Shown in pieces: positions 31,893 to 40,792 of a stretch of DNA of 64,000 bases. A program made the translations under genes and the position numbers. This DNA comes from Actinomadura coerulea (lineage in GTDB: Bacteria > Actinomycetota > Actinomycetes > Streptosporangiales > Streptosporangiaceae), in contig NZ_JACHMQ010000001.1 in assembly GCF_014208105.1 (NCBI RefSeq), forward strand, positions 6,572,001 to 6,636,000. The letters run 5' to 3'. The notes under the pieces were generated by a model. The model had not been told where the DNA came from. It saw only the letters and a program-made list of their open reading frames with translations, and did not search any database. Within the stretch, counting starts at the first letter, position 1; each line of letters begins with the position of its first letter.

Positions 31893-33022
31893 CCCGGGTC
31901 CTGCACGTCATCACCGGGCTGGAGCACGGCGGCGCCGAACGCCAGCTCGCGCTGCTGCTGCGCCACCTGCCGGTGTCCTGCGAGGTCGCGACCCTCACCC
32001 GGGCGGGCGCCCTCGGCGCGGAGATCCGGCGCTCGGGCGTGCCCGTCCACGAGATCGGGATGCGCGGCAACCGGGACCTCGGGGCGCTGCCCCGGCTGGT
32101 CCGGCTGATCCGCCGGGGACGGTACGACGTCGTCCACACGCACCTCTACCGGGCGTGCGTGTACGGCCGGATCGCCGCGCGCATGGCCGGGGCGCCCCGC
32201 GTCATCGCCACCGAGCACTCGCTCGGCGAAGGGCACATCGAGGGACGGGCCACGACGCGCGGCGTCCGGGCCCTGTACCGGGCGACCGAGCGGCTCGGGT
32301 CCGCGACCGTCGCGGTGTCGCCCGCCGTCGCCGCCCGGCTCCGCGCCTGGGGCGTGCGCCCCGGCCGCATCGTCGTGATCCCGAACGGCGTCGACGCCGC
32401 CGCGTTCGCGTTCGACCCGGCCCGCCGGGCCGCGACGCGCCGCCGCCTCGGGATCGGCCCGGACGAGCCCGTCGTCGGCGGCGTCGGGCGGCTCGTCCCG
32501 ACCAAGCGGTTCGACCTGCTGGTCGAGGCGGTCGCGCGGCTGGACGGCGTCCGGCTGCTGCTCGCCGGCGCGGGCCCGGCGCGGGAGGCGCTCGCCCGGC
32601 AGGCGCACGAGCGCGGTGCCGCCGGTCGCGTGGTCTTCGCCGGGGCGACGTCGGACGTCGCCGGCGTCCTCGCCGCCATGGACGTGCTCGCGGCGCCGTC
32701 CGTCCAGGAGACGTTCGGGCTCGGCGTGCTGGAGGGGCTGGCCGCCGGGCTGCCCGTCCGCTACACCGCCTGCCCCGCCCTCGACTGCCTCCCGCCGGGC
32801 GACGCCCCGGACGCGCGCCGCCTGCCCTCCGACGCCGGGGTCTGGAGCGCCGAACTCGGGCGCGTCCTGGGCGGACCCCGCGACCGGACGCGGGTGCCGC
32901 CGGCCGTCGCCCGCTACGCCGTCGCCGAGCGGGCCGCCGAGCTCGCCCGGCTCTACCGCCCCGAACCGTTCGCCGGCGGGGCCGAACCGATACGAGAAAG
33001 GGCTCATGATGCAGCGACGTGA
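31889..33022 (+). CDS. GT4-family glycosyltransferase
   Basis: A 377-residue GT-B enzyme. The N-terminal acceptor domain starts VLHVITGLEHGGAERQLALL; the donor domain contains VIPNGVDAAAF, VGRLVPTKRFDLLVEAV and the E-x7-E motif in QETFGLGVLEGLAAG. The typical C-terminal part after GLPV is changed (RYTACPALDCLPPGDAPDAR), as also seen in actinobacterial relatives in polysaccharide clusters. GGAGGAG is just before the GTG. The sugar donor is unknown. Confidence 0.92.
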   Translation: MTRVLHVITGLEHGGAERQLALLLRHLPVSCEVATLTRAGALGAEIRRSGVPVHEIGMRGNRDLGALPRLVRLIRRGRYDVVHTHLYRACVYGRIAARMAGAPRVIATEHSLGEGHIEGRATTRGVRALYRATERLGSATVAVSPAVAARLRAWGVRPGRIVVIPNGVDAAAFAFDPARRAATRRRLGIGPDEPVVGGVGRLVPTKRFDLLVEAVARLDGVRLLLAGAGPAREALARQAHERGAAGRVVFAGATSDVAGVLAAMDVLAAPSVQETFGLGVLEGLAAGLPVRYTACPALDCLPPGDAPDARRLPSDAGVWSAELGRVLGGPRDRTRVPPAVARYAVAERAAELARLYRPEPFAGGAEPIRERAHDAAT

Positions 33023-33752
33023 CGCCAGGAGGAGGCAGCCGAGACCGCCGAGAACGGTGCGGCGGGCCGGCAGGTTCGGCCCGCCCGCCCGGCGCCTGCG
33101 CGAGTGGACCACCGCGAAGGCGCGGCGCTTCGGCCTGCCCATCACGTTCGTGCTCGCCGGGTTCCTCGGCGGGCTCGGCTACGCCGTGTTCGCGCCCACC
33201 ACCTACACCGCGACGGCGTTCGTCCTGGTCGTGGACGCCGGGAAGGGCCAGTCCGGCCCGGCGGCGGTCAGTTTCGCGCAGGCGTTCGGACGGCTCGCGC
33301 CGCTCCCGGAGACCCTCGCCTACTCCTCGCTGCCGCTGCCGGACGGGGAGAGCGGCTCCAGCCGCGCGCACATCCAGGCGTCCACCTCGCCGGACACCCC
33401 GCTGATCAAGCTCGCCGGGAGCGGCCGGACGGCCCGCGACGCCGCCGCGTACGCCAACGCCGCCGCCGACGCGCTCGTCCGCTACGGGACGTCCCACCGC
33501 TCCGACACCGGCGTCCGCGTCGCGCTGATGACGCTCGCCGAACCGCCCGCCGCGCCGTCGTCGCCGAACCTGCCGCTCGGCGTCGCCGTCGGCACCGCGT
33601 CGGGGGTCCTGCTCGCCGGGCTCGCGGCCGCCGTCCTCAGCGGACGGAGCGGGCGGGCCGGCCGCCGGGAGCGGGGCCGCGTCCCGTCGGCGGCGGGAAC
33701 GGCCGCCGTTCCCGGTCAGGTCCCCACCGGACGCGTGGAGGTGGGCTCGTGA
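33006..33752 (+). CDS. Wzz/YveK-like chain-length determinant protein
   Basis: A 248-residue protein with two membrane segments (about 43-62 and 190-212) enclosing an external domain, and a basic cytoplasmic N-terminus. This is the polysaccharide co-polymerase layout, as in Wzz and the actinobacterial YveK-like proteins. There is no tyrosine-kinase (Wzc) domain and none nearby. The second segment is followed by an Arg/Gly-rich tail. It overlaps the previous gene by 17 bp. Confidence 0.82.
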   Translation: MMQRRDARRRQPRPPRTVRRAGRFGPPARRLREWTTAKARRFGLPITFVLAGFLGGLGYAVFAPTTYTATAFVLVVDAGKGQSGPAAVSFAQAFGRLAPLPETLAYSSLPLPDGESGSSRAHIQASTSPDTPLIKLAGSGRTARDAAAYANAAADALVRYGTSHRSDTGVRVALMTLAEPPAAPSSPNLPLGVAVGTASGVLLAGLAAAVLSGRSGRAGRRERGRVPSAAGTAAVPGQVPTGRVEVGS

Positions 33753-34936
33753 CCGTGACCGCGCCGTCCCTGCCGACCGCCCCGCCGGGCGCCTCGACCG
33801 AGTGGTCGGCCGAGGTGCACCGGGACGATCAGGCCCTCATCGCCCTGGCGGGCGACCTGCGCGACCTCTACGAGCGCAGCCCCGCCGCGACGCCCTTCCA
33901 GTCCTACGAGTGGATCAAGTCGTGGTGGGGCTGGTACGGGACGCGCGGCCGGCTCCGCCTCGCCACCGTCCGGTGCCGCGGCCGGCTCGTCGCGGCGGCG
34001 CCGCTGGCGGCGGGCGCGCGGCACGGGTTCCCGGTGCTCGTCCCGATCGCCGCCGACCAGAGCGACTTCACCGACGTCCTCATCGACCCGGCCTACGCGG
34101 ACGGCGCCGTCCGGCACCTCGCGCGGGCCCTGCTGAACGAGCGCGGATGGTGCGCGCTCGACCTGCGGGAGGTCCGTCCGGGCTCGGCGGCGCACCTGGT
34201 GGCGGCCCAGTGGCCTCGCCGGGCGTGGCGGACGCCGTCCTCGGTGTGCCTCGAACTGCCCGCCGGCGACGGGAGCGCCGGATCCGGCGGCATCGACGCC
34301 GTCCTCGACCGGCTCCCGCGCCGCACCGCCGGGAAGACGCGCGCCAAGCTCCGCAAGATCGACGTGCGCGGCATCACGGCGGAGAGCGTCCCGGCGGACC
34401 GGGTGCCGGACGCCGTGCACGCGCTGCTCGACCTGCACGTCCGGCAGTGGCGGGGCCGCCCGATCAACCCCGAGCACACCCGCGGGCGGTTCCGCCGCCA
34501 CCTCGCCGAGGCGGCGGCCGGGATGGTCCGCGAGGGGCGCGCCGCCGTCCTGCAGTACCGGTGGGACGGCCGGCTGGTCGCCAGCGACCTCGTCCTGATC
34601 GGGCACCGCCACGTCGGCGCCTACCTGTACGGGGCGCTTCCGGACCTGCGGTCCCGCGTGGACGTCTCGCTGATGATGCTGCGCGAGGACCTCGCCCTCG
34701 CCCGGGACCGGCACCGCCAGGGCGTCAGCCTGCTGCGCGGCGACGAGCCGTACAAGCTGAAGTGGCGGCCGACGCCCGTCCGGAACGAGCGGATCATCCT
34801 CGGGCGGACCGCCTCGGCCGCCGCCTACGCCGGGCTCGCCCGGACCCGCGCGTACCTGTCGGAGCGGCGTCGCGGGGGGCCGGGGGCGCACCTGCACGGC
34901 CCGTCCGGGAGCGCGTCCCCGCTGCTCCATGACTGA
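33749..34936 (+). CDS. BioF2/FemAB-like acyltransferase (GNAT superfamily)
   Basis: A 395-residue soluble protein. Residues about 45-110 and 195-350 form the two lobes of the BioF2-like/CelD acetyltransferase fold; typical elements are FQSYEWIKSWWGWYG and VASDLVLIGHRHVGAYLYGA. Members acylate or aminoacylate polysaccharides and appear in cellulose and EPS gene clusters. The GTG start overlaps the preceding stop and its end overlaps the GT4 gene at 34929 by 8 bp. Confidence 0.85.
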   Translation: MTVTAPSLPTAPPGASTEWSAEVHRDDQALIALAGDLRDLYERSPAATPFQSYEWIKSWWGWYGTRGRLRLATVRCRGRLVAAAPLAAGARHGFPVLVPIAADQSDFTDVLIDPAYADGAVRHLARALLNERGWCALDLREVRPGSAAHLVAAQWPRRAWRTPSSVCLELPAGDGSAGSGGIDAVLDRLPRRTAGKTRAKLRKIDVRGITAESVPADRVPDAVHALLDLHVRQWRGRPINPEHTRGRFRRHLAEAAAGMVREGRAAVLQYRWDGRLVASDLVLIGHRHVGAYLYGALPDLRSRVDVSLMMLREDLALARDRHRQGVSLLRGDEPYKLKWRPTPVRNERIILGRTASAAAYAGLARTRAYLSERRRGGPGAHLHGPSGSASPLLHD

Positions 34937-36395
34937 CCCGCGGGACGACACCCCGCTGCGGGTCCTGCACGTCAGCCAGCCGAACGCGGGCGGGGTCGCC
35001 GTCTACGTCGGGCAGGCGGCGGGCGACCAGCGCCGGCGCGGCTGGGAGGTGGCGGTCGCCTGCCCGCCGGGCGGCGACCTGCCCGAGCGGTGCATGGCGG
35101 CGGGCGTGCCGTGGCTGAACTGGGACGCCGGGCGCGCCCCCGGCCCCCGCACGCTGCTGGAGGCGCTCAGCCTCCGCCGCCTGGTGAAGGGCTTCGCCCC
35201 GGACGTCGTCCACCTGCACTCCTCGAAGGCGGGCCTGGCCGGACGGCTGCTGCGCCGCCCGCTCGGCACGCCCACGATCTTCCAGCCGCACGGCTGGTCG
35301 TGGCTCGCCGCCACCGGGCGGCTGGACACCCTCAGCCGCCTGTGGGAACGCGCCGGCGCCCGGTGGAGCGACGCCCTGGTCTGCGTCGGGACCGGCGAGC
35401 TGCGCGAGGGCATGCGCGCGGGCGTGCGGGGGCCGTACCGGCTCGTCCGCAACGGCGTCGACCGGCGCCGGTTCACGCCCGCCGACGCCGCCGCGCGCCT
35501 CGCCGCCCGCACCCGGCTCGGCCTGGAGGCCGCCGTGCCGCTCGCGGTGTGCATCGGGCGGCTGACCCGGCAGAAGGGGCAGGACGTGCTGGTCGCGGCC
35601 TGGCCGGGCGTCACGGCGCGCTGCCCGTCCGCCCAGCTCGCCATCGTCGGGGACGGCGAGGACCTGGACCGGCTGCGCGGCGAACGCGTGGCCGGGGTCC
35701 GGTTCGTCCCGGCCGTGGAGGACCCCCGCGACTGGCTCTCGGCGTCCAACCTCATCGTGCTGCCGTCCCGGTGGGAGGGGCTGCCGCTGACCGCGCTGGA
35801 GGCGCTCGCCACCGGACGCCCCCTCGTGGGGACGGACATCCCGGGCATCACCGAGGTCGTCCGCCCGGGGCTCGGCGCCCTGGTGCCCGTCGAGGACCCC
35901 GCCGCGCTCGCCGAGGAGATGGCCGGGCGGCTGCTGTTCCCCGGGACCGCCGAGCGGGAGGGGCGCGCGGCGGTCGCCGCGTCCGCCGCCTACGACATCG
36001 GCCGGACGGTGGCGCTCCTCGCGGCCGTCACCCGCGACGTCGCCGGGTTCGGGGAGACCCCCGCGGAGGCCCTGGTGGACGCGCGGACGGTGGCGGGCGG
36101 ACCCGTCCACGGCGGCGTCACCGGCTCGGGCGGCCTGGGGGGCCTGGACGGCTTGGAAGGCGGCGTGACCGACGGCTTGGCGGAGACCGCCGGGGGCGAG
36201 GGCGGCGTTGGCGCCGTGGGCGGGGCCGGCGCGGAGGGCGCCGGGACGGCCGTCGCCGATGCCGGGGCATCCGGGACGGCCGGTGCGGAGGGGGCCGGTG
36301 CGGAGGGGGCCGGTGCGGAGGCGGCGGGTGTCGGGGTGAACGGGCCCGTGCTCGGCGGCGGCGGAGCGGTCACGCCGCCGAACAGCTCCCGGTAG
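34929..36395 (+). CDS. GT4-family glycosyltransferase with Gly/Ala-rich tail
   Basis: A 488-residue GT-B enzyme. The catalytic core covers about residues 10-375, with VLHVSQPNAGGVAVYVGQAA, VRNGVDRRRF, CIGRLTRQKGQDVLVAAW and the E-x7-E motif WEGLPLTALEALATG near 281-295. The last 110 residues are low-complexity Gly/Ala/Glu (GGLGGLDGLEGG; AGAEGAGTAV). That tail, and about 20 residues of the core, lie opposite the GH26 gene on the other strand: the two frames overlap by 406 bp. The tail may exist only because the opposite frame needs the sequence. Confidence 0.85.
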   Translation: MTDPRDDTPLRVLHVSQPNAGGVAVYVGQAAGDQRRRGWEVAVACPPGGDLPERCMAAGVPWLNWDAGRAPGPRTLLEALSLRRLVKGFAPDVVHLHSSKAGLAGRLLRRPLGTPTIFQPHGWSWLAATGRLDTLSRLWERAGARWSDALVCVGTGELREGMRAGVRGPYRLVRNGVDRRRFTPADAAARLAARTRLGLEAAVPLAVCIGRLTRQKGQDVLVAAWPGVTARCPSAQLAIVGDGEDLDRLRGERVAGVRFVPAVEDPRDWLSASNLIVLPSRWEGLPLTALEALATGRPLVGTDIPGITEVVRPGLGALVPVEDPAALAEEMAGRLLFPGTAEREGRAAVAASAAYDIGRTVALLAAVTRDVAGFGETPAEALVDARTVAGGPVHGGVTGSGGLGGLDGLEGGVTDGLAETAGGEGGVGAVGGAGAEGAGTAVADAGASGTAGAEGAGAEGAGAEAAGVGVNGPVLGGGGAVTPPNSSR

Positions 36396-37405
36396 GCGGC
36401 GGAGGAGCGCGGGTTGCCGCCGCCGCACGACCAGACCCCGTGCGGGCAGTAGTCCGTGATCGACTGGTAGACGACGTCGTGCGACATGATCCAGTCGTGC
36501 ATCCCCCGCACGTAGGCGGGATTGTCGGAATTGCGAAACAGGCCCCATTCGGGAAAGGAGAGGGGCTTGCTGTGGGCGGTGGCGAACGCCGCCTGCTCGC
36601 GCAGACCGTACGGTTCCTCGACGAAATCCTGGAACGACTTTCCCTCGGGTTGGTCGTAACTGTCGGAACCGAGGATGTCGACGACGTCGTCACCCGGATA
36701 GCACTCCGTCCACGGAATCGCGTCCCGCCCCCGCGTCGGCGCGAAATCGAAACGGAAACGCGCGCCCCGCACCGCGCGCATGGTGCCGACGATCCTGCGC
36801 CAATAGGCCTTCCACGCGGACGGATCCGGGGCGCAGCGCCCGGCGTAGACCTCGCCGTTCATCTCCCAGCCGAGGACGATGACCGCGTCGCCGACGCCCA
36901 GGGAGACGAGCCGCCCGGCGAGCGTCCGGTAGTGGTGGTCGAACGTGCCGCGCGCGCCGCCGCGCAGCAGCGAGGTCAGCACCGGCGCCGGGATCCCCGC
37001 CTCGTTCGGCGCCATCATCGGGACGTTGAGAACGAGCATGCGCCGCTGGTCGGCGGCCTTCCAGTGCGCCCACGCGGCCAGCATCCCCCGTGGCCCCTCG
37101 ACCGCCTCCCAGTCGTCGCCCGGCAGGTAGGTGCGCCCCACCGTCACGGTCGAGCCGAGCCAGCGCTCGAAGCGGGCCACCCGGGCCACGCCCTCCGGGC
37201 CCGAACCCAGAAACGCCCCCAACGGCACATGTGCCGTCCATCGGTGAATTGCCCGGGGCTGCTGCCATGTCACGAGTGCCGACGCCATGAGGGCGAGCAA
37301 CACCACGGATGCGGCCAGAATGGGAGGGAGCGGACACCAGAACGGCGACCTTTTTCGCCGGGGTTCGAACGGCCGTCCTGCCGAATGGATATCCGCAGCT
37401 CGCAT
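35990..37405 (-). CDS. Membrane-anchored GH26-family glycosidase
   Basis: A 471-residue protein. A membrane segment at residues 27-45 anchors it with the catalytic domain outside. The GH26 acid/base is Glu181 in GWEMNGE and the nucleophile Glu286 in LSFPEWG. Cysteines 235, 320 and 327 could form disulfides. Residues 345-471 are a Pro/Ala/Ser-rich tail encoded antisense to the GT4 gene. GH26 enzymes cut beta-mannans or related glycans; here it may trim the cluster's polysaccharide. The start is uncertain: GAGGG is 13 nt before the chosen ATG. Confidence 0.85.
   Translation of the reverse strand: MRAADIHSAGRPFEPRRKRSPFWCPLPPILAASVVLLALMASALVTWQQPRAIHRWTAHVPLGAFLGSGPEGVARVARFERWLGSTVTVGRTYLPGDDWEAVEGPRGMLAAWAHWKAADQRRMLVLNVPMMAPNEAGIPAPVLTSLLRGGARGTFDHHYRTLAGRLVSLGVGDAVIVLGWEMNGEVYAGRCAPDPSAWKAYWRRIVGTMRAVRGARFRFDFAPTRGRDAIPWTECYPGDDVVDILGSDSYDQPEGKSFQDFVEEPYGLREQAAFATAHSKPLSFPEWGLFRNSDNPAYVRGMHDWIMSHDVVYQSITDYCPHGVWSCGGGNPRSSAAYRELFGGVTAPPPPSTGPFTPTPAASAPAPSAPAPSAPAVPDAPASATAVPAPSAPAPPTAPTPPSPPAVSAKPSVTPPSKPSRPPRPPEPVTPPWTGPPATVRASTRASAGVSPNPATSRVTAARSATVRPMS
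36279..36323. repeat. 15-bp tandem repeat in the overlapping tails
   Basis: Three copies of GCCGGTGCGGAGGGG (the last with one change) run from 36279 to 36323. They encode Ala-Gly-Ala-Glu-Gly on the + strand and a Pro/Ser/Ala pattern on the - strand, and suggest slippage growth of both protein tails. Confidence 0.8.
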
Positions 37406-37522
37406 GCGTATCGTATGCCCTCGGAGGCCCACCGCGAAAAAGTCGGCGGGGTGGAGAATGTGAAAATTTACCGTCGGGAAGGGATGCCGTGCGCCGCGAT
37501 ACGAGGGAATGGGCCTGAACGA

Positions 37523-38812
37523 ATGTTCTTCGACAGCCGGCCGCGGGCGGCCCAGCCCCGCAACGCGCGCCTCGACCCGGGCCTTCCCGTCCTGCTGCTG
37601 CGCACCGACCGCAACCTGTTCCACCACGGCACGCTGGCGGTGATCCGCAGCCTCGGCCGCGCCGGGGTCCCGGTGCACGCGATCCTCGAAGGGCGCGACA
37701 ACCCCTCGTCCCGCTCCCGCTACCTGTACCGGGCGCACCCCTGGGGGCCGCCCGCCGAACGCCCGGACGAGCTGCTGGCCCACCTGCGGGCCATCGGCGA
37801 GCGGATCGGGCGCCCCGCGCTCCTCATCCCGATGGACGACGCGGGAGCGATCTTCGTCGCCGAGCACGCGGACGGCCTGGACCCCCACTACCTCTTCCCC
37901 CACCAGGACCCCGGCGTCCCCCGCGGCGTCGCCGACAAGGCCCGGCTGCAGGAGGCGTGCCGGCGGCACGGAGTCCCGTGTCCGCCGAGCCTGACGCCGG
38001 AGTCGGCCGCCGACGTCGAGGAGGCCGCCGCCGCGCTCGGGCTGCCGCTGATCGCCAAGTGGGCGCGGCCGTGGCGGATGCGCCCCGGCATGCGCAGCAC
38101 CACGCTGGTGCCCACGCTCGGCGAGCTCCAGCGCCTGTTCGCCGCCACGCACGACCGCCACCCGGACGGCGGCGCCGGCCCGCTGATCCTGCAGAAGCGC
38201 ATCCCGCCCGCGGGCGGCGACTGGTTCTTCCAGGGCTACTTCGACGAGGACGGCGACTGCCTGTTCGGCGGGACCGGCCGCAAGCACCTCGCGCACCCGC
38301 CGCAGGCCGGGCACACGGTCGCGGGGGAGTGGGTCGCCAGCCCCGAGCTCGAACGCCTCGCGGTCCGGATCGTCCGGCTGCTCGGCTGCCGCGGCCTCGT
38401 CGACCTCGACTTCCGGTTCGACGCGGCCGGCGGCGTCCACCACCTGCTGGACTTCAACCCCCGCATCGGGGCCCAGTTCCGGCTGTTCACCGACCGGGAC
38501 GGCCTCGACCTCGCGCGCGTCCTGCACCTGCACCAGTCGGGCCGGCCCGTCCCGGGCGCGCGGCCCGCCCCCGGCCGCAGCCTGCTCGTGGAGAACCACT
38601 ACCTCGCGCGGTCGGCCCGGCGCCCGCGCCACGGAACGCCGGCGCCCCCCGGAACACCGCGGCTTCCGCGGCCGCGCCCGCTGCGGGAGACCCTCCGCCC
38701 GCTGCGGGAGGCCGACGAGTTCGCCTGGTACGCGGGCGACGACCTGCCGCCCTTCCTCGCCATGGGGCGGCGCGGCGCGCTCCGCGCGGTCGAACGGCTC
38801 CGCACCAGGTAA
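37523..38812 (+). CDS. ATP-grasp family ligase
   Basis: A 429-residue protein. The N-terminal pre-ATP-grasp domain starts LPVLLLRTDRNLFHHGTLAV; the ATP-grasp domain (about residues 115-315) contains LIAKWARPWRMRP, LILQKRIPP and the metal-binding end DLDFRFDAAGG to LLDFNPRIGAQ. Such stand-alone enzymes make amide bonds or carbamoyl-type products from carboxylates. Several in-frame starts exist (37451, 37460, 37484, 37523); I take 37523 because the conserved part begins shortly after. It follows the polysaccharide genes and precedes a flavoprotein, so it may modify the glycan. Confidence 0.83.
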   Translation: MFFDSRPRAAQPRNARLDPGLPVLLLRTDRNLFHHGTLAVIRSLGRAGVPVHAILEGRDNPSSRSRYLYRAHPWGPPAERPDELLAHLRAIGERIGRPALLIPMDDAGAIFVAEHADGLDPHYLFPHQDPGVPRGVADKARLQEACRRHGVPCPPSLTPESAADVEEAAAALGLPLIAKWARPWRMRPGMRSTTLVPTLGELQRLFAATHDRHPDGGAGPLILQKRIPPAGGDWFFQGYFDEDGDCLFGGTGRKHLAHPPQAGHTVAGEWVASPELERLAVRIVRLLGCRGLVDLDFRFDAAGGVHHLLDFNPRIGAQFRLFTDRDGLDLARVLHLHQSGRPVPGARPAPGRSLLVENHYLARSARRPRHGTPAPPGTPRLPRPRPLRETLRPLREADEFAWYAGDDLPPFLAMGRRGALRAVERLRTR

Positions 38813-38838
38813 CACCACACACACGGGGGGAATCGAAC

Positions 38839-40092
38839 ATGAGCGACTCGGCCAGCGACGTCGTCATCGCCGGCGCCGGGCCCTACGGCCTGTCGACCGC
38901 GGCCTACCTGCAGAACCTCGGGCTGGACGTCCGGGTCATCGGCGAGCCGATGCGGTTCTGGGACGCGAACATGCCGCTCGGCATGTACCTCAAATCCGAG
39001 CCGTTCGCCTCAAGCCTCGGGGCGCCCCAAGCGGGCCTGCGGTTCACCGACCGCCACCCGGGCTGGCGGGTCGGGCAGCCGATCCCGCTGGAGACGTTCG
39101 TGGAGTACGGGCGCTGGTTCGCCGCCGAGGCCGTCCCCGGCACCGAGGACGCGCAGGTCGTGAAGGTCGAGCGGGGCATCGCGGGCGGCTACCTCGTCAC
39201 GCTGTCGTCGGGCGAGGCGATCGCGGCCCGCGCGGTCGTCGTCGCGGTCGGCGTCGGGCCGTTCGCGCACATCCCGGAGCAGCTGACGGGCATGCCGTCC
39301 TGGCTCGTCTCGCACAGCAGCGCCCACAGCGACCTCGGCCTGTTCGCCGGCAAGGAGGTCGCGGTCGTCGGCGCCGGGCAGTCCGCGCTGGAGACGGCGG
39401 TGCTGCTGGCCGACGCGGGGGCGCGGCCGCACCTGATCGCGCGGCGGCGCGTCCTGGACTGGAACACCGTCCCGGAGGAGCGCCGGTCCCCGCGCGCCCT
39501 GCTGCGCGAGGGGCCGAGATCCGGGCTCGGCACCGGCTACCGGACGTGGCTGTGGGCGGAGCGGCCCGGGCTCGTCCGGTACCTGCCGGAGCGGACCCGC
39601 CGGCGCATCGTCCGCGAGACGCTCCCGCCGGCGGGCGCCTGGTGGCTGCGCGACCGGCTGGACGAGCGGATCCGCGTCTCGACGGGCCGCCTGCTCGCCA
39701 AGGCCGTCGAGCAGGACGACGGCGTCTCCCTCACCACCACCGACCACGAGGGGCGCCGCCTCGTCACGGAGGTCGAGCACGTCATCGCCGCCACCGGGTA
39801 CGTCCCCGACATCGAGCGGCTCACCCTGCTCGCTCCCGAGCTGCGCGACCGCGTCACGACCCGGCTCGGCGCGCCGGTGCTCAGCCGCGACTTCGAGGCG
39901 TCCTCGCCCGGCCTCTACTTCGCCGGCCTCGCCGCGGCCCCCACCTTCGGGCCGGTCATGCGGTTCGTGCACGGCGCCGACTTCGCCGCGCGGCGGATCG
40001 CGCACCACATCGTCCGGCGGACGCCGCGCGTGCGGGTGCCGGCGAGCAGGCCGTCCGCCTTCCTGGAGCCGGGAGCCTCCTCCCAGAGGTGA
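38839..40092 (+). CDS. FAD/NAD(P)-dependent oxidoreductase, monooxygenase-like
   Basis: A 417-residue flavoprotein. The FAD motif GAGPYG is at residues 12-17, a second dinucleotide motif VGAGQSALE near 176-184 binds NADPH, and the ATGYVPDI motif is near 316-323. The arrangement resembles flavin-dependent monooxygenases and the lysine/ornithine N-hydroxylases. It starts 26 bp after the ATP-grasp gene with GGGGGG as a possible ribosome-binding site, so the two are probably co-transcribed. The substrate is unknown; amine groups on the glycan are one possibility. Confidence 0.85.
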   Translation: MSDSASDVVIAGAGPYGLSTAAYLQNLGLDVRVIGEPMRFWDANMPLGMYLKSEPFASSLGAPQAGLRFTDRHPGWRVGQPIPLETFVEYGRWFAAEAVPGTEDAQVVKVERGIAGGYLVTLSSGEAIAARAVVVAVGVGPFAHIPEQLTGMPSWLVSHSSAHSDLGLFAGKEVAVVGAGQSALETAVLLADAGARPHLIARRRVLDWNTVPEERRSPRALLREGPRSGLGTGYRTWLWAERPGLVRYLPERTRRRIVRETLPPAGAWWLRDRLDERIRVSTGRLLAKAVEQDDGVSLTTTDHEGRRLVTEVEHVIAATGYVPDIERLTLLAPELRDRVTTRLGAPVLSRDFEASSPGLYFAGLAAAPTFGPVMRFVHGADFAARRIAHHIVRRTPRVRVPASRPSAFLEPGASSQR

Positions 40093-40108
40093 AGGATCCT
40101 CCTCCGAG

Positions 40109-40137
40109 CCGGCGGTGCGCCCCAGGGCGCCCGCCGG
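40109..40137. terminator. Terminator at the end of the polysaccharide cluster
   Basis: A 12- to 13-bp GC stem with one bulged T and a tight loop (40109-40137) lies 16 bp after the flavoprotein stop and before the convergent gene ending at 40166. Confidence 0.75.
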
Positions 40138-40165
40138 TTCGCCGTTCCGCGGGACCGGCCGCTCG

Positions 40166-40417
40166 TCACACCCAGGGCGGCCGCGCGCGGCGCCGCGCGC
40201 GCTCGGCCATGGCGACGGCCACGGACCACTGCAGGCGCGAGTACAGCGTCCACGCGCCGCACCGGCGGCGCGCGGGTGCCGCGTCCTGAGCGGCGGAAAC
40301 GGCGGAGAGCATGATCAGGTCGGCGTCGGCGCGGGTGACGAACCGGCGGGTCTCGCGCCGGGGGCGCTGGGAGCGCGCGGGCAGCAGACGCGCCATCGCG
40401 GACGAGGGATCGATCAT
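40166..40417 (-). CDS. Small basic hypothetical protein
   Basis: An 83-residue Arg-rich protein (about 20 Arg). AGGAG is 7 nt before the ATG. It contains an amphipathic stretch (DADLIMLSAVSAAQDAA) and ends with ERARRRARPPWV. I do not recognise it. It has no signal peptide, and could bind nucleic acid or a partner. Confidence 0.55.
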   Translation of the reverse strand: MIDPSSAMARLLPARSQRPRRETRRFVTRADADLIMLSAVSAAQDAAPARRRCGAWTLYSRLQWSVAVAMAERARRRARPPWV

Positions 40418-40792
40418 CGCAGGCTCCTCGCTGGACGGCCAGCAGTGACCGCCCGTTCACTGAATGTAGCGCACCGATACCGTCCGCCATGCTTCCCCCG
40501 GACGCCAGGCGTGGGGGCGGCGCCTCCCGGTCCCGCAAGGGCACCGAGACCCCGAAGAAAGCACGTGCGTCCCGGCAAAAAGAAAGAGCCTGGCAAAAAG
40601 GGCGATGGGTCCCGGGAAACCGGCCGAGATAAAAGCCAGGTTATTGCCACGGTAAATGATGGGGAGACACGGCGGGAGACCGGGCAATGGCCCCTTGATC
40701 TGTTCCGTCGCGGTGCTACGTTCATGCCGTCCAGAACGACCGGGCCCGGAAAACGGCCTGGCCACGGCCATGGCGAACGAGAGGAAGCGGCT
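40418..40792. other. Intergenic region with promoter
   Basis: This 375-bp gap contains no reading frame with coding bias. From about 40550 to 40660 it is unusually A-rich for this genome. The promoter at 40695-40722 is the only firm element. I looked for a c-di-AMP-type riboswitch pattern and did not find one. Confidence 0.5.
40695..40722 (+). promoter_or_regulatory. Sigma-70-type promoter of the secreted protein gene
   Basis: TTGATC (40695-40700) and TACGTT (40717-40722) are separated by 16 bp and lie 70 bp before the GTG at 40793. This is one of the best consensus matches in the window. Confidence 0.65.

Noticed and set aside
35090-37522. A continuous + strand frame upstream of the ATP-grasp gene
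   Set aside because: It runs through the GT4 and GH26 genes in a wrong frame with shadow composition; ATP-grasp similarity begins only after about 37520.
38820-38840. tRNA T-loop-like sequence (GGAATCGAAC)
   Set aside because: No acceptor or anticodon stems can be formed around it; it is the ribosome-binding region of the flavoprotein gene.
40550-40690. Possible riboswitch before the secreted protein gene
   Set aside because: The A-rich stretch has no matching paired core; a plain promoter explains the region better.
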